Shown: positions 35,032-44,781, numbered from the stretch's first letter. The stretch is DNA of 59,544 nucleotides from Acidimicrobiia bacterium (GCA_009842675.1 VYEX01000039.1:1-59544); one strand, 5' to 3'. Made by a program: numbers and translations. Notes: a model not told the origin generated them from the sequence alone.

Positions 35032-35052
35032 GGCCTCTCCAGTATGGGTCAA

Positions 35053-36723
35053 CTATTCGACTAGGAACGTGGCCACCGACTCGGCACTTCGTTGGTAGCC
35101 GATGCGGTGGGCGAAGGCCCGGATGCGGGTTTCGCCGACGGGAAGCCGCAGCGGCTCGTGGTACAGCAGGCGGCGCGGGGGATCGCCGCCTTGGGGGTTG
35201 TGGCCCAGCACGGCAGAAAACTGGGCGTCAAGATCGGCGGGCGGGTCGGGCAGAGGTTCGCCTTCGAAGGTGTAGCCGATGGACGCCCCTTGAGTGCTGC
35301 TTTGCATCTGAAGGACCACCGGTCCTTTGAACGTCCCGCCCTCGGGGCTGGCCTCGGTGCCGTGGTGCTCTGCTCCCAACACGATGAACTTGGGGGCATC
35401 GGTAACGGGCTGAACGCCTCCCGGCCACATCTGGGCCACCATCATGTCTTCGGGCACCATTCCCAAGTCGCCCACGTCGCGCTGCCACTGCTCCAGCGCG
35501 GCCCGGTGGCGCTCCAGCACATCCCGGTGGGCCGGGTCGCCGGCCAGGTTCTCGATCTCATGGGGGTCGGCCTCGGTGTCGTACAGCTCTTCGGCCGGTC
35601 GCCTGTCGGCCATGGCCTGCGCCGGAGGGCCCTCTAGTTCGCCGGCGGCGTAGAGCCGCCACATCTCCTGCATGATCGGGTGGTTGTTCCGAAACGAATT
35701 CCACATCATGTAGGGCTTGGCGGGGTCGTAGTGGCGGATGTACTTGAACCGCTGATCCCGGCTGGCCCGAACCATGTCGTACATCTCGTCGTAGCGGTCG
35801 CGGGAAACGAACACGTAGTCACGCCCGCCGTGGGCTTCGGGGCCGAGGAACGGGTGACCGTGCATGTGGCGGGGAACCTCCACTCCGCAGATCGACAGCA
35901 CGGTGGGTCCCAGGTCCATCGTGCTGACCAGATTGTCGCTGACCGTCCCCTGCTCGATCATTCCCGGCCAGCGGACGATGAGCGGGCTGTGGATGCCGCT
36001 GTCGTAGGGCCACCGCTTGCCCCGGGGCAGAGGGCCATGGTCGGTCCACACGAACACCGCAGTGGAGTCGCTCAGCCCGTCTTCGTCGAGCTCGCTGAGC
36101 AAGTCGCCCAATAGGCGGTCGTTGTGCTCGATGGCGGCGTACACCCGGGCCAGCGACTTCCGCACCTTGGGGGTGTCGGGGAAATAGGGCGGCACCTCGA
36201 TGCGGTCGAGGTCGATGTCGTTGTCGCCGAAGAAGCTCCCCTCCCACCCAGCCATCTCGTGGGTGTCGTCCAGGTTGAACACCGAGAAAAACGGCTGGTC
36301 GGGGTCGGGTCGGTCGCGCCAATGCCCACCCGGCAAATCCCAGGCGGTGATGGGCGGGATGAACTGGTAGTCGGTCTTGTTTCGGTTGGTGCAGAAGTAG
36401 CCGGCCGCCCGCAAGTACTCCGTGAAGCAGCGCACATAGTGGGGTATCACCGCCTCGTAGCGGGGGATGCCCTTGCCGCCATGATGCGCGCCGACGTTGG
36501 TGCGCATGTGGTGAGTTCCCAGCGTCACCGGGTGCATTCCGGTGATCACCGCGCTGCGCGACGGTGCGCACACCGGCGCGGTGGTGAATGCCTTGGTCCA
36601 CAACGCCCCCTCGGCCGCCAGCCGGTCGAGATTCGGGGTGCGGGCCACCGGATCGCCGTAACAGCCGAATCTCGGCGAGCAATCCTCAAACGACACCCAT
36701 ACAACGTTGGGGCGCGTGCTCAT
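35053..36723 (-). CDS. type I sulfatase with C-terminal chitobiase-C-like domain
   Basis: A 556-residue sulfatase resembling heparan N-sulfatase (SGSH-type). Seen: VSFEDCSPRFGCYGD metal strand, formylglycine motif C52-A-P-S-R with SAVITGMHP, FVWTDHGPLPRGKRW, and a typical LYDTEADPHEIENLA segment near residue 410. The last ~90 residues read like the CHB_HEX_C (chitobiase C-terminal) beta-sandwich: SIGYTFEGEPLPDPP, then LRLPVGETRIRAFAHRIGY. Such domains usually occur in carbohydrate-active enzymes, which points to a sulfated sugar as substrate. Ribosome site AGGAAAC before ATG 36723. It is 32 nt after the LivHMG gene. Confidence 0.9.
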   Translation of the reverse strand: MSTRPNVVWVSFEDCSPRFGCYGDPVARTPNLDRLAAEGALWTKAFTTAPVCAPSRSAVITGMHPVTLGTHHMRTNVGAHHGGKGIPRYEAVIPHYVRCFTEYLRAAGYFCTNRNKTDYQFIPPITAWDLPGGHWRDRPDPDQPFFSVFNLDDTHEMAGWEGSFFGDNDIDLDRIEVPPYFPDTPKVRKSLARVYAAIEHNDRLLGDLLSELDEDGLSDSTAVFVWTDHGPLPRGKRWPYDSGIHSPLIVRWPGMIEQGTVSDNLVSTMDLGPTVLSICGVEVPRHMHGHPFLGPEAHGGRDYVFVSRDRYDEMYDMVRASRDQRFKYIRHYDPAKPYMMWNSFRNNHPIMQEMWRLYAAGELEGPPAQAMADRRPAEELYDTEADPHEIENLAGDPAHRDVLERHRAALEQWQRDVGDLGMVPEDMMVAQMWPGGVQPVTDAPKFIVLGAEHHGTEASPEGGTFKGPVVLQMQSSTQGASIGYTFEGEPLPDPPADLDAQFSAVLGHNPQGGDPPRRLLYHEPLRLPVGETRIRAFAHRIGYQRSAESVATFLVE

Positions 36724-36755
36724 CCTCGTTTCCTACACCGTGACATGGTCTTAGA

Positions 36756-39629
36756 TCATGTCTCCCCTTCGTCGAGAACAGTAGTCGGCGTTGGGAAATG
36801 GGCTTCCTCGGCCGGATCAATTGCCCCCGACCGGCGGATGGCCCGCTCGTCGGTACCGAGGTAGGAGGCGATGACCGCGGGATCGGTGCGAATTTCGGCG
36901 GGTGAGCCCGCAGCGATCACGCGGCCTGCTTCCAGACAGCAGATCCGGTCGCTGATCTGCATGATCATGGGCATGTCGTGTTCGATCACCAACATGGCGG
37001 CGCCAAGTTGATCCTTGATCGACAACAGCAAGGGGGCAAACGCTTCAACCTCGCGCTGGGCCACCCCTCCGGTGGGCTCGTCGAGGCACAGCACGCGGGC
37101 CTCCAATGCCAAGAGGCAGCCAAGCTCCACAATGCGACGGGTGCCGGTTGAGAGCTCGGAGTTGAACTTGTCGGCGTAGGGGCCGAGGCCGAGGAAGTCG
37201 ACGATGTCTTGGGCGTGGGCCCTTTGTGCCCGGTCGCGGCGATAACCGTTGGGCAAGTAGCCGACCGCGGCCGTGAACGAGGTTCGCTGGCGAGATTCCG
37301 CCGCCACCGCCAGGGTCTCGAGCACGGTCAAGTCGGGGAACAGCCGCGACTGCTGAAACGACCGCCCCAAACCGAGCGCCGCTCGCTGGTCGGCGGCCAT
37401 CTTCTGGATGGGACGGCCTTCGAATTCGATTCGACCGGAGCACGGGACGAATCCACTGATGGCATTCATCAGCGTGGTTTTGCCCGCCCCGTTGGTACCG
37501 ATGAGGCCCACCACCTCTCCGGAGCGGACTCGGATAGAGGCGTTGTCGACTGCTGTCAGGCCTCCGAAAACCACCGTCACCTCGTCGGCAACCAGCACTG
37601 GCCCAGTGGGGTCAGGAGCGGCCACCGATCGGGAAACCACGCTGGCCACTTCTCGTCTCGGCGGCGGTTCGGGTTGGGGAAGCCGGCCCGCATACCAGGC
37701 CAGGAAGCGGTCGCGGCCGGTGAGCACCACTTGGGCGAATCCGCCGGGAAAGTACATCAACAAAACCAGCAGCCCGATCGAGGAAGTCAGAAGCGGCACC
37801 AAGTTGTTGGCCGGCCAAATCGCGGGGAGGCCCACGATCCACAGGGCGCCGAGAATCGGACCGACCACGGTGCCGGCGCCGCCGATCACCGCGATGGCGA
37901 CAACCATGATGGAATCTTGGAGCTGGAATCGCTCGGTCAGCCCGACGGAGACGTACAGCCCGGCCAACAGACCGCCGCCGAGCCCGGCGATCACCCCGGA
38001 CACAACAAACGCTTGGACTCCGGCCCGGGAGGGCGAGATCGTGAATGCCGAGGCCGCCGCGCTGTTGTCTCGCACCGCCAGCCATCGGCGCCCTACCCCG
38101 GTGGCCCGCATCCTGGCCACCAGAACGATCACCGCCACCAGGGCGATCAGCGAGAAGAAGTAGTAGGTGCGCTGATCGGCCAGATCGACAGGCCCGGTGG
38201 CCCGGGGGAGAGAGACGGTATTGGAACCCCCGGACAGGAACGGCCGCCGCCAGAGAAACTGCTGACCAAGGAGGGCCAACGCCAAAGTAGCGATGGCGAG
38301 GTGAAAGCCCCGAATCCGCAATGCGCCCAACCCGATGATTGCTGCGACGGCACCAGTGGCCGCCGCGCCCACCAGCACGGCCAACAAGAAGTGAATGTCG
38401 GGAAGGGGGAGGGTGAACGACGCCCCGCCCAGGCCGATCCCGATGTCGCGCCCGGCGACCAGCGCCGCCGTGGCCAATCCCCCGATGCCGGCCAGCGCGG
38501 CCTGTCCCAGTGAGATCTGACCGGTCCACCCAGAAAGCACCACCAACGAGACCCCGATCAGCGCGAAGAGCAGCACCTCGCTGAACAGGAGTTGGCGCGA
38601 GGCCAGGGTGATCAGGAAGGGGAGGATCGCCGCGGCGGCAAGGAGCAGCCCCATGCCGATGCGAGACGAGTGGCGGACCCACCAGAGGCGGGCCACCGCG
38701 TGGGGAAGCGGGCGGGTGGTGGGCACGAATGAGAACGACTCATCGCTGCCGGTGAGCCGCCGGCTGGCCACCAGCGTGGTAGCGATGACGATCAGGAACA
38801 GCGAGCCGTCGTAGAGCCCCGCGGTGGTCGGCCAGTTGAAGACCAGCAGCGACCGGAGCAATCCGAGGGCCGCCCCGGCAATCATCGCCATCGGGAAGTT
38901 GCGAAGTCGCCCGATCAGGGCCGCGGCCAGAACCTGTACCAGGGTGGCCGGGCCTAGCGAACGGAAGCCGCTGGGCTGGCCGTTGATTCCCGCCACCAAG
39001 ATCAGCGCCACCGCCGCCAGCAGGCCCGCGATGATCCAGGTGACGGTCGAGATGATCTTGGGGCTGATGGCGGTGAGCCGGGCCAGGTCGGGATTGGAGG
39101 CCGCGGCCCGAATCGCCCGTCCCTGTGCTGTGCGCTGGAGGTAGTAGGTGAGGGCCACGGTGAGGACGGGAACGACGATGATCACGATCAGCTCGGGGCC
39201 CCGTACCCGGAGACCGAGAATCTCCCACTGGCCGGAGAACGCCACCGGGTATCTCACGGCCATTGTCGTCTCGATGTCGGGTAGCGCCACTTGGAGCAGT
39301 TCGCAGAGCTGGGCGATGCCGATGGTGGCCACCAGGAGGATGACCCTGGGGGCTCGGAACAACCGGGTGATCACGGTGAGCTCCGATGCGGCGGCCACGA
39401 GGCCGCCCGCTACCACCGCAACGATGACGGCGGGCCAGAAGGGCCAGTCGTAAGTGAGCACCAGCAGGGCCAGAAGGCTGGCCGACAGCACGCCGAGCGA
39501 TCCCACCGCGAAGTTGATGACCCCGCTGGCCCGGTAGATCAGCACAATGCCCAAGGCCAGCAAGCCGATCAGCAAGCCGTCGATCACCCCGAGGTACGCG
39601 ATCTGGCTGGTGAGGGTGAAGGCCAGCAT
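36756..39629 (-). CDS. fused branched-chain-type ABC transporter LivH-LivM-LivG (module 2)
   Basis: A 957-residue paralogue of the protein at 16804-19695 with the same order: LivH-like permease (~1-310), LivM-like permease (~335-650, with GWTGQISLGQAALAGIGG) and LivG-like ATPase (~680-940). ATPase motifs: Walker A GTNGAGKTT, signature LSTGTRRI, Walker B VLCLDEP, His switch IEHD. The variant signature is shared with module 1. ATG 39629 overlaps the stop of the upstream MFS-LivF gene. Downstream are two sulfatases, so it probably imports their sulfated substrate or a related one (inference). Confidence 0.92.
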   Translation of the reverse strand: MLAFTLTSQIAYLGVIDGLLIGLLALGIVLIYRASGVINFAVGSLGVLSASLLALLVLTYDWPFWPAVIVAVVAGGLVAAASELTVITRLFRAPRVILLVATIGIAQLCELLQVALPDIETTMAVRYPVAFSGQWEILGLRVRGPELIVIIVVPVLTVALTYYLQRTAQGRAIRAAASNPDLARLTAISPKIISTVTWIIAGLLAAVALILVAGINGQPSGFRSLGPATLVQVLAAALIGRLRNFPMAMIAGAALGLLRSLLVFNWPTTAGLYDGSLFLIVIATTLVASRRLTGSDESFSFVPTTRPLPHAVARLWWVRHSSRIGMGLLLAAAAILPFLITLASRQLLFSEVLLFALIGVSLVVLSGWTGQISLGQAALAGIGGLATAALVAGRDIGIGLGGASFTLPLPDIHFLLAVLVGAAATGAVAAIIGLGALRIRGFHLAIATLALALLGQQFLWRRPFLSGGSNTVSLPRATGPVDLADQRTYYFFSLIALVAVIVLVARMRATGVGRRWLAVRDNSAAASAFTISPSRAGVQAFVVSGVIAGLGGGLLAGLYVSVGLTERFQLQDSIMVVAIAVIGGAGTVVGPILGALWIVGLPAIWPANNLVPLLTSSIGLLVLLMYFPGGFAQVVLTGRDRFLAWYAGRLPQPEPPPRREVASVVSRSVAAPDPTGPVLVADEVTVVFGGLTAVDNASIRVRSGEVVGLIGTNGAGKTTLMNAISGFVPCSGRIEFEGRPIQKMAADQRAALGLGRSFQQSRLFPDLTVLETLAVAAESRQRTSFTAAVGYLPNGYRRDRAQRAHAQDIVDFLGLGPYADKFNSELSTGTRRIVELGCLLALEARVLCLDEPTGGVAQREVEAFAPLLLSIKDQLGAAMLVIEHDMPMIMQISDRICCLEAGRVIAAGSPAEIRTDPAVIASYLGTDERAIRRSGAIDPAEEAHFPTPTTVLDEGET

Positions 39630-41872
39630 CAGCTCTCGTCCAGATCAACCTGTGGGTCGGCGGTGGCGTCACGGCCCAAGAACACGGCGCGGGCCAAGTC
39701 GTCGCGCTCCAACAGACTTTGGGCCGACCCGGTGAACCGCACGTGACCCTTCTCCATGAATACCGCACGGTCGGCCAGTGTCAGGGCGACATTGAGGGAC
39801 TGCTCCACGATGATCATCGTCTGACCGGCGTCGCGGAGACGTCCGACCACGGCCAGCAGGTCTTGGACGACAACGGGAGCCAGGCCGAGGGACAGCTCGT
39901 CGATGATTAGCACTTCCGGGTCGTGCATGATCACCCGGGCCAACGCCAGCATCTGCTTCTGCCCGCCGCTGAGGTTGTGGGCCAGAGTCTTGGGCCGCTC
40001 GCCGAGTACCGGGAACAGCTCGAAGGCCCGATCGAGTCGCCCAGCGATATCGGGCTTGTCTTCGGCGCCGCTGCGGACAATCGCCGCCGACGTTTCGAGA
40101 TTTTCTCGCACCGACAAGTGGGGGAATACCCCCTGGCCGCCCGGCAGCAAGAAGATGCCCTCTCTCACCCGCTGCTCGGGCGACGCCAAAGTCATGTTGC
40201 GGCCGTTGAGCCGCACCACGCCCCGAGAGGGAATGCCCAGGCCAGCGGCAACCCGCAGGGCGGTGGACTTGCCCGCACCGTTGGTGCCCAGCAGGGCCAG
40301 AGTCTCACCTCGGGCCACTTCGAGGTCGACGTCGAACAAAACCTGCACCGGTCCGTAGGAGAAGTCGATGTTGTGGAGCTGAAGCACCGGGATATCGCTG
40401 GGATCAGCCCTCATCCGGTCGCGCTCGGCCTTCTCCTCCTTGATCTCCTCGACCACCAGGGTGAGGTCGGCCCGGATGTGTCGGGAGCCGTTGATGGTCA
40501 ACAGACCGCCGATGATCATGGCTCCGGGAACAACGGCCAACAGAGCAGTGCGGGGCGAAGTGGCATCGGAAATGAGGCCCATCAGGATGGCCCCGCCGAG
40601 ACCGCCGACCCCGAACACCAGCGAGGCCCCGATGGCCGAACCCAGCGCCCTCATGCGGTAGGGGTTGATGTTGGCCAGGGTTGGCCCCAGCAGCGAGAGG
40701 GCCGGGGCGGCGAACAGCGCCTTAAGCCCGGCCATCACCGCGAAGGTCACCGGTGATGGCATCAACAGCTGGAGCACGGTGAAGAACGCCATTGGGAAGA
40801 AGAGCGACCCCAGCAAGGCCATTGCCTGCGGAGGGGTACGGCGGTAAAAGCCGTCGTACCACTTGGCCACGAAGGGGATCATGAACAGGGCAATCACCCC
40901 AGGGGTGCTGTTGGCCAGGGCCCGCTCGAATGGGCCGAGATCGAAGCGCTCGTCGAGGTAGAGATTGAGGAAGAGCCCGTCGGATATCAGACTGAAGCCG
41001 AGGGCCACCGCGGCCATCAGCGCCCATTTCATTGTCCGCACCTTGAATAGCCGCTGGAAGGCGGCGCCCAGCGAGATGGGTCCCGGCTTCATGTCGGTGA
41101 GTGTCTCGCCGATGGTGGAGCGCTGCTCGAACTGTCCCCGCGGCGGGTCGGTGAGGAAAAAAATGGCCGCGCCGACGATCAGCGTGGGGACCGACGCGGC
41201 GATGAACCCCCAGCGCCAGGCGTCGTCCCCGCCGATCAGCGAGACCAACCCGCCCACGGCCAGCGGCGCGATGAATGCCCCCGATCGTCCGGCCACATCC
41301 TTGGCGGCATACACCCGGGCCCGGGCCTCGATGGGATAGCTGTCCGCCATGATGGCGCCCTGCACCGGATGGGTCTGCGATCGGCCGAACGCGATAGCGC
41401 AATTCACGATGAAGAACCAGAACGCGGTTTGCACGAAACCGAGCAGCAGGGTCATGGCCGACCAGAAGATGGTGGCCAGGGCCACCAGCTTGGCCCGATT
41501 GCTGTTGTCGGCGATCCGGGACAGCAGCAGGCCGCCGGCCACTATGAAGACATTGCCTCCAGCGGTGATGGTGCCCAGCACGGCGTCGCTGACCCCCAGA
41601 GAATCTTGGATGTCGGGCCCGAGGAGCCCCATTGCGCTGATTCCCAGGGCGTCGGTGGCATCGAGGGCTCCCAGCAGGACGATGGTGGACACGCCCCCGA
41701 TCGAGATGGCCTCTCTCAGCGAGAGTTCCTTGGCGCCGACGCCGGGAAGCTGGTCGTCGTCGAGGATCACCGGCTCGGCGGCCAGTTCGGCCTGGCGCTC
41801 GGCTTCCGCGGCCAGTATCTGGTCGCTGAGGGCGCCAGCGTCTGGAGGTCTCCCCTCGGAAGGGTCACTCAT
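39629..41872 (-). CDS. MFS transporter fused to LivF-type ABC ATPase (module 2)
   Basis: A 747-residue second copy of the MFS-LivF fusion. Start ATG 41872 (MSDPSEG); the TTG at 41881 would lie inside the -10 box of a candidate promoter. Seen: a conserved pre-membrane segment DDDQLPGVGAKELSLREA matched in module 1 (DDLLPGVGGEQTTLRE), about 12 membrane segments, a short linker, then the ATPase with Walker A GTNGAGKST, signature LSGGQKQM, Walker B VLIIDELSLGL. Conservation of the fusion in two diverged copies argues against an assembly artefact. First gene of a six-gene operon ending in the OYE-type reductase. Confidence 0.9.
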   Translation of the reverse strand: MSDPSEGRPPDAGALSDQILAAEAERQAELAAEPVILDDDQLPGVGAKELSLREAISIGGVSTIVLLGALDATDALGISAMGLLGPDIQDSLGVSDAVLGTITAGGNVFIVAGGLLLSRIADNSNRAKLVALATIFWSAMTLLLGFVQTAFWFFIVNCAIAFGRSQTHPVQGAIMADSYPIEARARVYAAKDVAGRSGAFIAPLAVGGLVSLIGGDDAWRWGFIAASVPTLIVGAAIFFLTDPPRGQFEQRSTIGETLTDMKPGPISLGAAFQRLFKVRTMKWALMAAVALGFSLISDGLFLNLYLDERFDLGPFERALANSTPGVIALFMIPFVAKWYDGFYRRTPPQAMALLGSLFFPMAFFTVLQLLMPSPVTFAVMAGLKALFAAPALSLLGPTLANINPYRMRALGSAIGASLVFGVGGLGGAILMGLISDATSPRTALLAVVPGAMIIGGLLTINGSRHIRADLTLVVEEIKEEKAERDRMRADPSDIPVLQLHNIDFSYGPVQVLFDVDLEVARGETLALLGTNGAGKSTALRVAAGLGIPSRGVVRLNGRNMTLASPEQRVREGIFLLPGGQGVFPHLSVRENLETSAAIVRSGAEDKPDIAGRLDRAFELFPVLGERPKTLAHNLSGGQKQMLALARVIMHDPEVLIIDELSLGLAPVVVQDLLAVVGRLRDAGQTMIIVEQSLNVALTLADRAVFMEKGHVRFTGSAQSLLERDDLARAVFLGRDATADPQVDLDES

Positions 41873-41880
41873 CGTGATCA

Positions 41881-41909
41881 AACTTGATCTTGTTCATCCT
41901 CGCTGTCAA
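41881..41909 (-). promoter_or_regulatory. promoter of the module 2 operon
   Basis: On the minus strand TTGACA (41909-41904), a 17-nt spacer, then CAAGTT (41886-41881) 8 nt before ATG 41872. The -35 is a perfect consensus; the -10 is weak. The geometry predicts a very short leader. Confidence 0.4.
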
Positions 41910-41952
41910 GCAAGCTAGGGTCTCCAGGGCAGTACCCACTTGAGGCAAAGCA

Positions 41953-43176
41953 ATGATCGACTCGTCTTCAATTCGCGGCATAACCGACAACGGGCGGTAC
42001 ATCGTGGTGAGTGCTGACACCCATGGTGGGGCCCGGTTGGCCGACTACCGCCCCTACCTCCCCGCGTCGCTGCACGATGACTTTGACGCCTGGGCTGCGG
42101 AGTACCTGCCCGATGGCGACCAGACCAATCCGAACAACTATGACCACGACCAGCGTCGCACCGAGCAGTTCGCCGATTACGTGGTGGCTGGCGTCGTTCT
42201 GCCCAACACGGATACACCCTTTGCGTTCAACGTGTTCGAACGGGGTCACGATCGCCAGGCCGTCGAACTCCACTGGGAGGGCCTCAAGGCACACAACCGG
42301 TGGATGGCCGACCACTGCGCCGAAGATCCGGACCGCCTGCGCGGCGTGGTGCAGACCAGCCCGTTCCTCCCCGAGGAGTCAGCGGCCGAAATCCGGGCGA
42401 TGGCAGAGCGCGGGGTGATGAGCGGTGGCGTGTTGGTAAAGGTCTCGACCCCAGATGGAGCTTTCCCCCAGCTCTATGAGGAGCATTGGGAGCCGGTCTG
42501 GGCGGCCGCCGCCGAAGTGGGGAATCCCATCACCACCCACGGCGGAAACGAGCCGGTATACGGTGACGGTCCCGGCAAGGTCGCCATTCAGTTGACCGAA
42601 ATCGGGTATTGGACCCGGCGGTCGCTCAACCAGTTCTTGCTCGGCGGCATCCTCGACCGCCATCGCGACCTCAAGGTGGTACTCACCGAGCAAGGGGTGA
42701 GCTGGATCAAATCAGATCTGCCCATGCTCGGCTGGTTTGCCAAACAGGTGCGGCTCAAGCACGACGCCGCCGGCGCCGATCATCTGGAGCGGACACCGCG
42801 GCAGACCTTCCGGGATCAGGTTCGATTCGGCGCCAGCTTCCCCAGCGCTGGCGAGATCGCCTCATTGGCCGATGACGCGGTCCACCACATCATGTGGGGC
42901 AACGACTACCCCCACAACGAGGGCACGTGGCCTCACACAATGGAGGCGCTACGGGTGGCCTTCGCCGGACGCGACCCCGGTGATGTGGCCCAGATGGTGT
43001 CCACCAATGCGGCCGATCTCTACGGATTCGACCTCGACGCGCTAGCGCCGCTGGCCTCGGAGGTCGGTCCGGAGGTCGAAAGAGTCGCCCGACCTATCGG
43101 TGCCGAAGAGATTCCGACCGACAGCTACTCCCCGGCATTCACCTTGGCGTCGGTTGGGACGATGGCGAACGCCTGA
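41953..43176 (+). CDS. amidohydrolase-2 family protein
   Basis: A 407-residue metal-dependent hydrolase/decarboxylase-like TIM barrel. Seen: first motif SADTHGG (one His of the usual pair), AHNRWMADHCAEDPDRL, central THGGNEPVYGD, LTEQGVSWI, and the C-terminal WGNDYPHNEGTWPH with the metal Asp, followed by NAADLYGFD. The second half closely parallels the truncated gene at the window end (58633-59544), which shares the pattern HNRW-x-AD-x-CAE, TEQG and SDYPH-x-EGT. GAGG precedes ATG 41953. Divergent from the module 2 operon. Substrate unknown. Confidence 0.88.
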   Translation: MIDSSSIRGITDNGRYIVVSADTHGGARLADYRPYLPASLHDDFDAWAAEYLPDGDQTNPNNYDHDQRRTEQFADYVVAGVVLPNTDTPFAFNVFERGHDRQAVELHWEGLKAHNRWMADHCAEDPDRLRGVVQTSPFLPEESAAEIRAMAERGVMSGGVLVKVSTPDGAFPQLYEEHWEPVWAAAAEVGNPITTHGGNEPVYGDGPGKVAIQLTEIGYWTRRSLNQFLLGGILDRHRDLKVVLTEQGVSWIKSDLPMLGWFAKQVRLKHDAAGADHLERTPRQTFRDQVRFGASFPSAGEIASLADDAVHHIMWGNDYPHNEGTWPHTMEALRVAFAGRDPGDVAQMVSTNAADLYGFDLDALAPLASEVGPEVERVARPIGAEEIPTDSYSPAFTLASVGTMANA

Positions 43177-43248
43177 GCCCCCTCTTAATTCGGCCGCGAC
43201 GAGGCTGGATCCTGTGGCCGTGGGCCGGGTGCTCGATTTGGCCGGCCG

Positions 43249-44781
43249 TCAGCCCCCGGTGTCGATCAAGTCGGAAATGACGACGAAGTCGCCTCTGTTG
43301 TCATCACCGGCTTCGGGATCCCATTGCATAAGCACAACGCCATCGCGGGCGTCGTACTTGCTGGCGCGGAGCGAGGCGAACGCCTCGTTGGGCAGTTCGA
43401 TGGGTCCGAAACCGTCGATCGCCGCCTGAAGAGTCTCGTTGGTGAGGTTCGGGCCGGCCGCGGCCGCCAACTGTACGAAGAGATCGAATACGCGGCAGAA
43501 ACCGCGTACCGGGATAAACCAGTCGGTCTCGTCTTCCGGCAACTGCTCGGTGGGGATCACCTCAATTCCCGACTGGCGCTCGAAAGCGTCAATGCAGTCC
43601 TCCATCCGCTGATTGTTGTCATCGCCGGCGTATGGCGAGCCGAGCGTGTAGGCCTCGAAAAAGCCGGGGTCGCTGGAGTCTTGGAGTCCAAAGGTGAACG
43701 TGGCGCGTTCCGCATTGAAAAGCGTGACATCGAGGCCGCCCTGGATGAGCTGTTCTACCCCGAAGACGTTGTCGCCATCGATGAAGACAGTATTGATGTC
43801 GGCGTTCCGGTAGATCTCCACGAACGTCCGCCACACCGCCGCCCCGGCCTGGGTGTCGCCGGCCGGCACATCGATCACGGTCCGCTCGGCGATTTCCACC
43901 CCAGCCGCTTCAAGGGCGGGAACGAGCACCCTGTCAACCAGGTCGGCGCGATTTGCGCCGGAGTGTACGGCCACGTTTCCGAGATCGGTGAGCAGGCCGG
44001 CCTTGTCCAGCGCGGTTACGAATACTTCAAGCGCCCGGTCGGTGGCGACTTCCAGGTGTACCCAGGGAGCATTGGCCCGGGCCCGATCTTCGGCAGTGAA
44101 CGGGGCGCCGATGAGCGCAGTGGCGTGGGTCTCGGTCACGCAGATGTTCCCCGTGGGCACTCTGATGAAGCTGCCCAAGACCGCGAAGACCTTCTCGTCT
44201 TCGGTGAAGTAGACGCAGCCGGCTAGCGAGGTATCGGTGCCGAAGGGAAGGAACTTGTAGGTCACCGTCTCCACCATGCGACCGCAGATCCCCCCGTTGT
44301 CGTTCACTTCCTGGGCCAACGCCTGGAGAATCACCTCGTTGTCGCCTCGGTCGATCTGAACCAGGCCCAGACTGCCCAGTTCCGCGTAATCGATCTGCGG
44401 GGCACCGACCTTGATGGTGTCCGCGGTGACGCCGGTGGCCGTAGCGCTGAGGTCGCCTTCTCCCTGGCAGGTTGGCTGGAAGATGGGGTCGGCTGTGGGC
44501 GCCGCTTCCTCCCCGGGCGATGGGTCATCCGCAGGCTCTGGGCTGGCACTGTCCTCGGGAGCTTCGTCCTCTGTGTCGTCTCCAGTGGGTTCGGAGGCAT
44601 CGTCGCTATCGCTGACGGCGGTGTCTTGGGCCGCGCCGGTGTCTTCGGGCGCGGGGGCCTCGGAAGCTTGGGTCGGGGGTGGTGCGTCGGGTGCGGCCCC
44701 ATCCTCCTGGCCGGAGTCACCACCTCCGCAGGCGGCAACGAGTAGCGCGAAAACTGCGAAGAAAATGAGCAGTCTCTTCAT
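43249..44781 (-). CDS. ABC-transporter substrate-binding lipoprotein (LivK-like, module 2)
   Basis: A 510-residue lipoprotein. ATG 44781 is preferred over the frame's first start (44799) because GGGGGAGG precedes it and the signal sequence MKRLLIFFAVFALLVAAC then begins correctly; Cys18 is the lipidation site. A ~90-residue Asp/Glu/Ala/Pro/Ser tether follows, then a periplasmic-binding-protein fold from about residue 105 (TGVTADTIKVGAP). Several Cys pairs (CQGEG, GGICGRM, AGCVYF, NICVTE) may form disulfides outside the cell. It is presumably the receptor for the LivHMG/MFS-LivF system at 36756-41872, though separated from it by a divergent gene. Divergent from the amidase. Confidence 0.88.
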   Translation of the reverse strand: MKRLLIFFAVFALLVAACGGGDSGQEDGAAPDAPPPTQASEAPAPEDTGAAQDTAVSDSDDASEPTGDDTEDEAPEDSASPEPADDPSPGEEAAPTADPIFQPTCQGEGDLSATATGVTADTIKVGAPQIDYAELGSLGLVQIDRGDNEVILQALAQEVNDNGGICGRMVETVTYKFLPFGTDTSLAGCVYFTEDEKVFAVLGSFIRVPTGNICVTETHATALIGAPFTAEDRARANAPWVHLEVATDRALEVFVTALDKAGLLTDLGNVAVHSGANRADLVDRVLVPALEAAGVEIAERTVIDVPAGDTQAGAAVWRTFVEIYRNADINTVFIDGDNVFGVEQLIQGGLDVTLFNAERATFTFGLQDSSDPGFFEAYTLGSPYAGDDNNQRMEDCIDAFERQSGIEVIPTEQLPEDETDWFIPVRGFCRVFDLFVQLAAAAGPNLTNETLQAAIDGFGPIELPNEAFASLRASKYDARDGVVLMQWDPEAGDDNRGDFVVISDLIDTGG

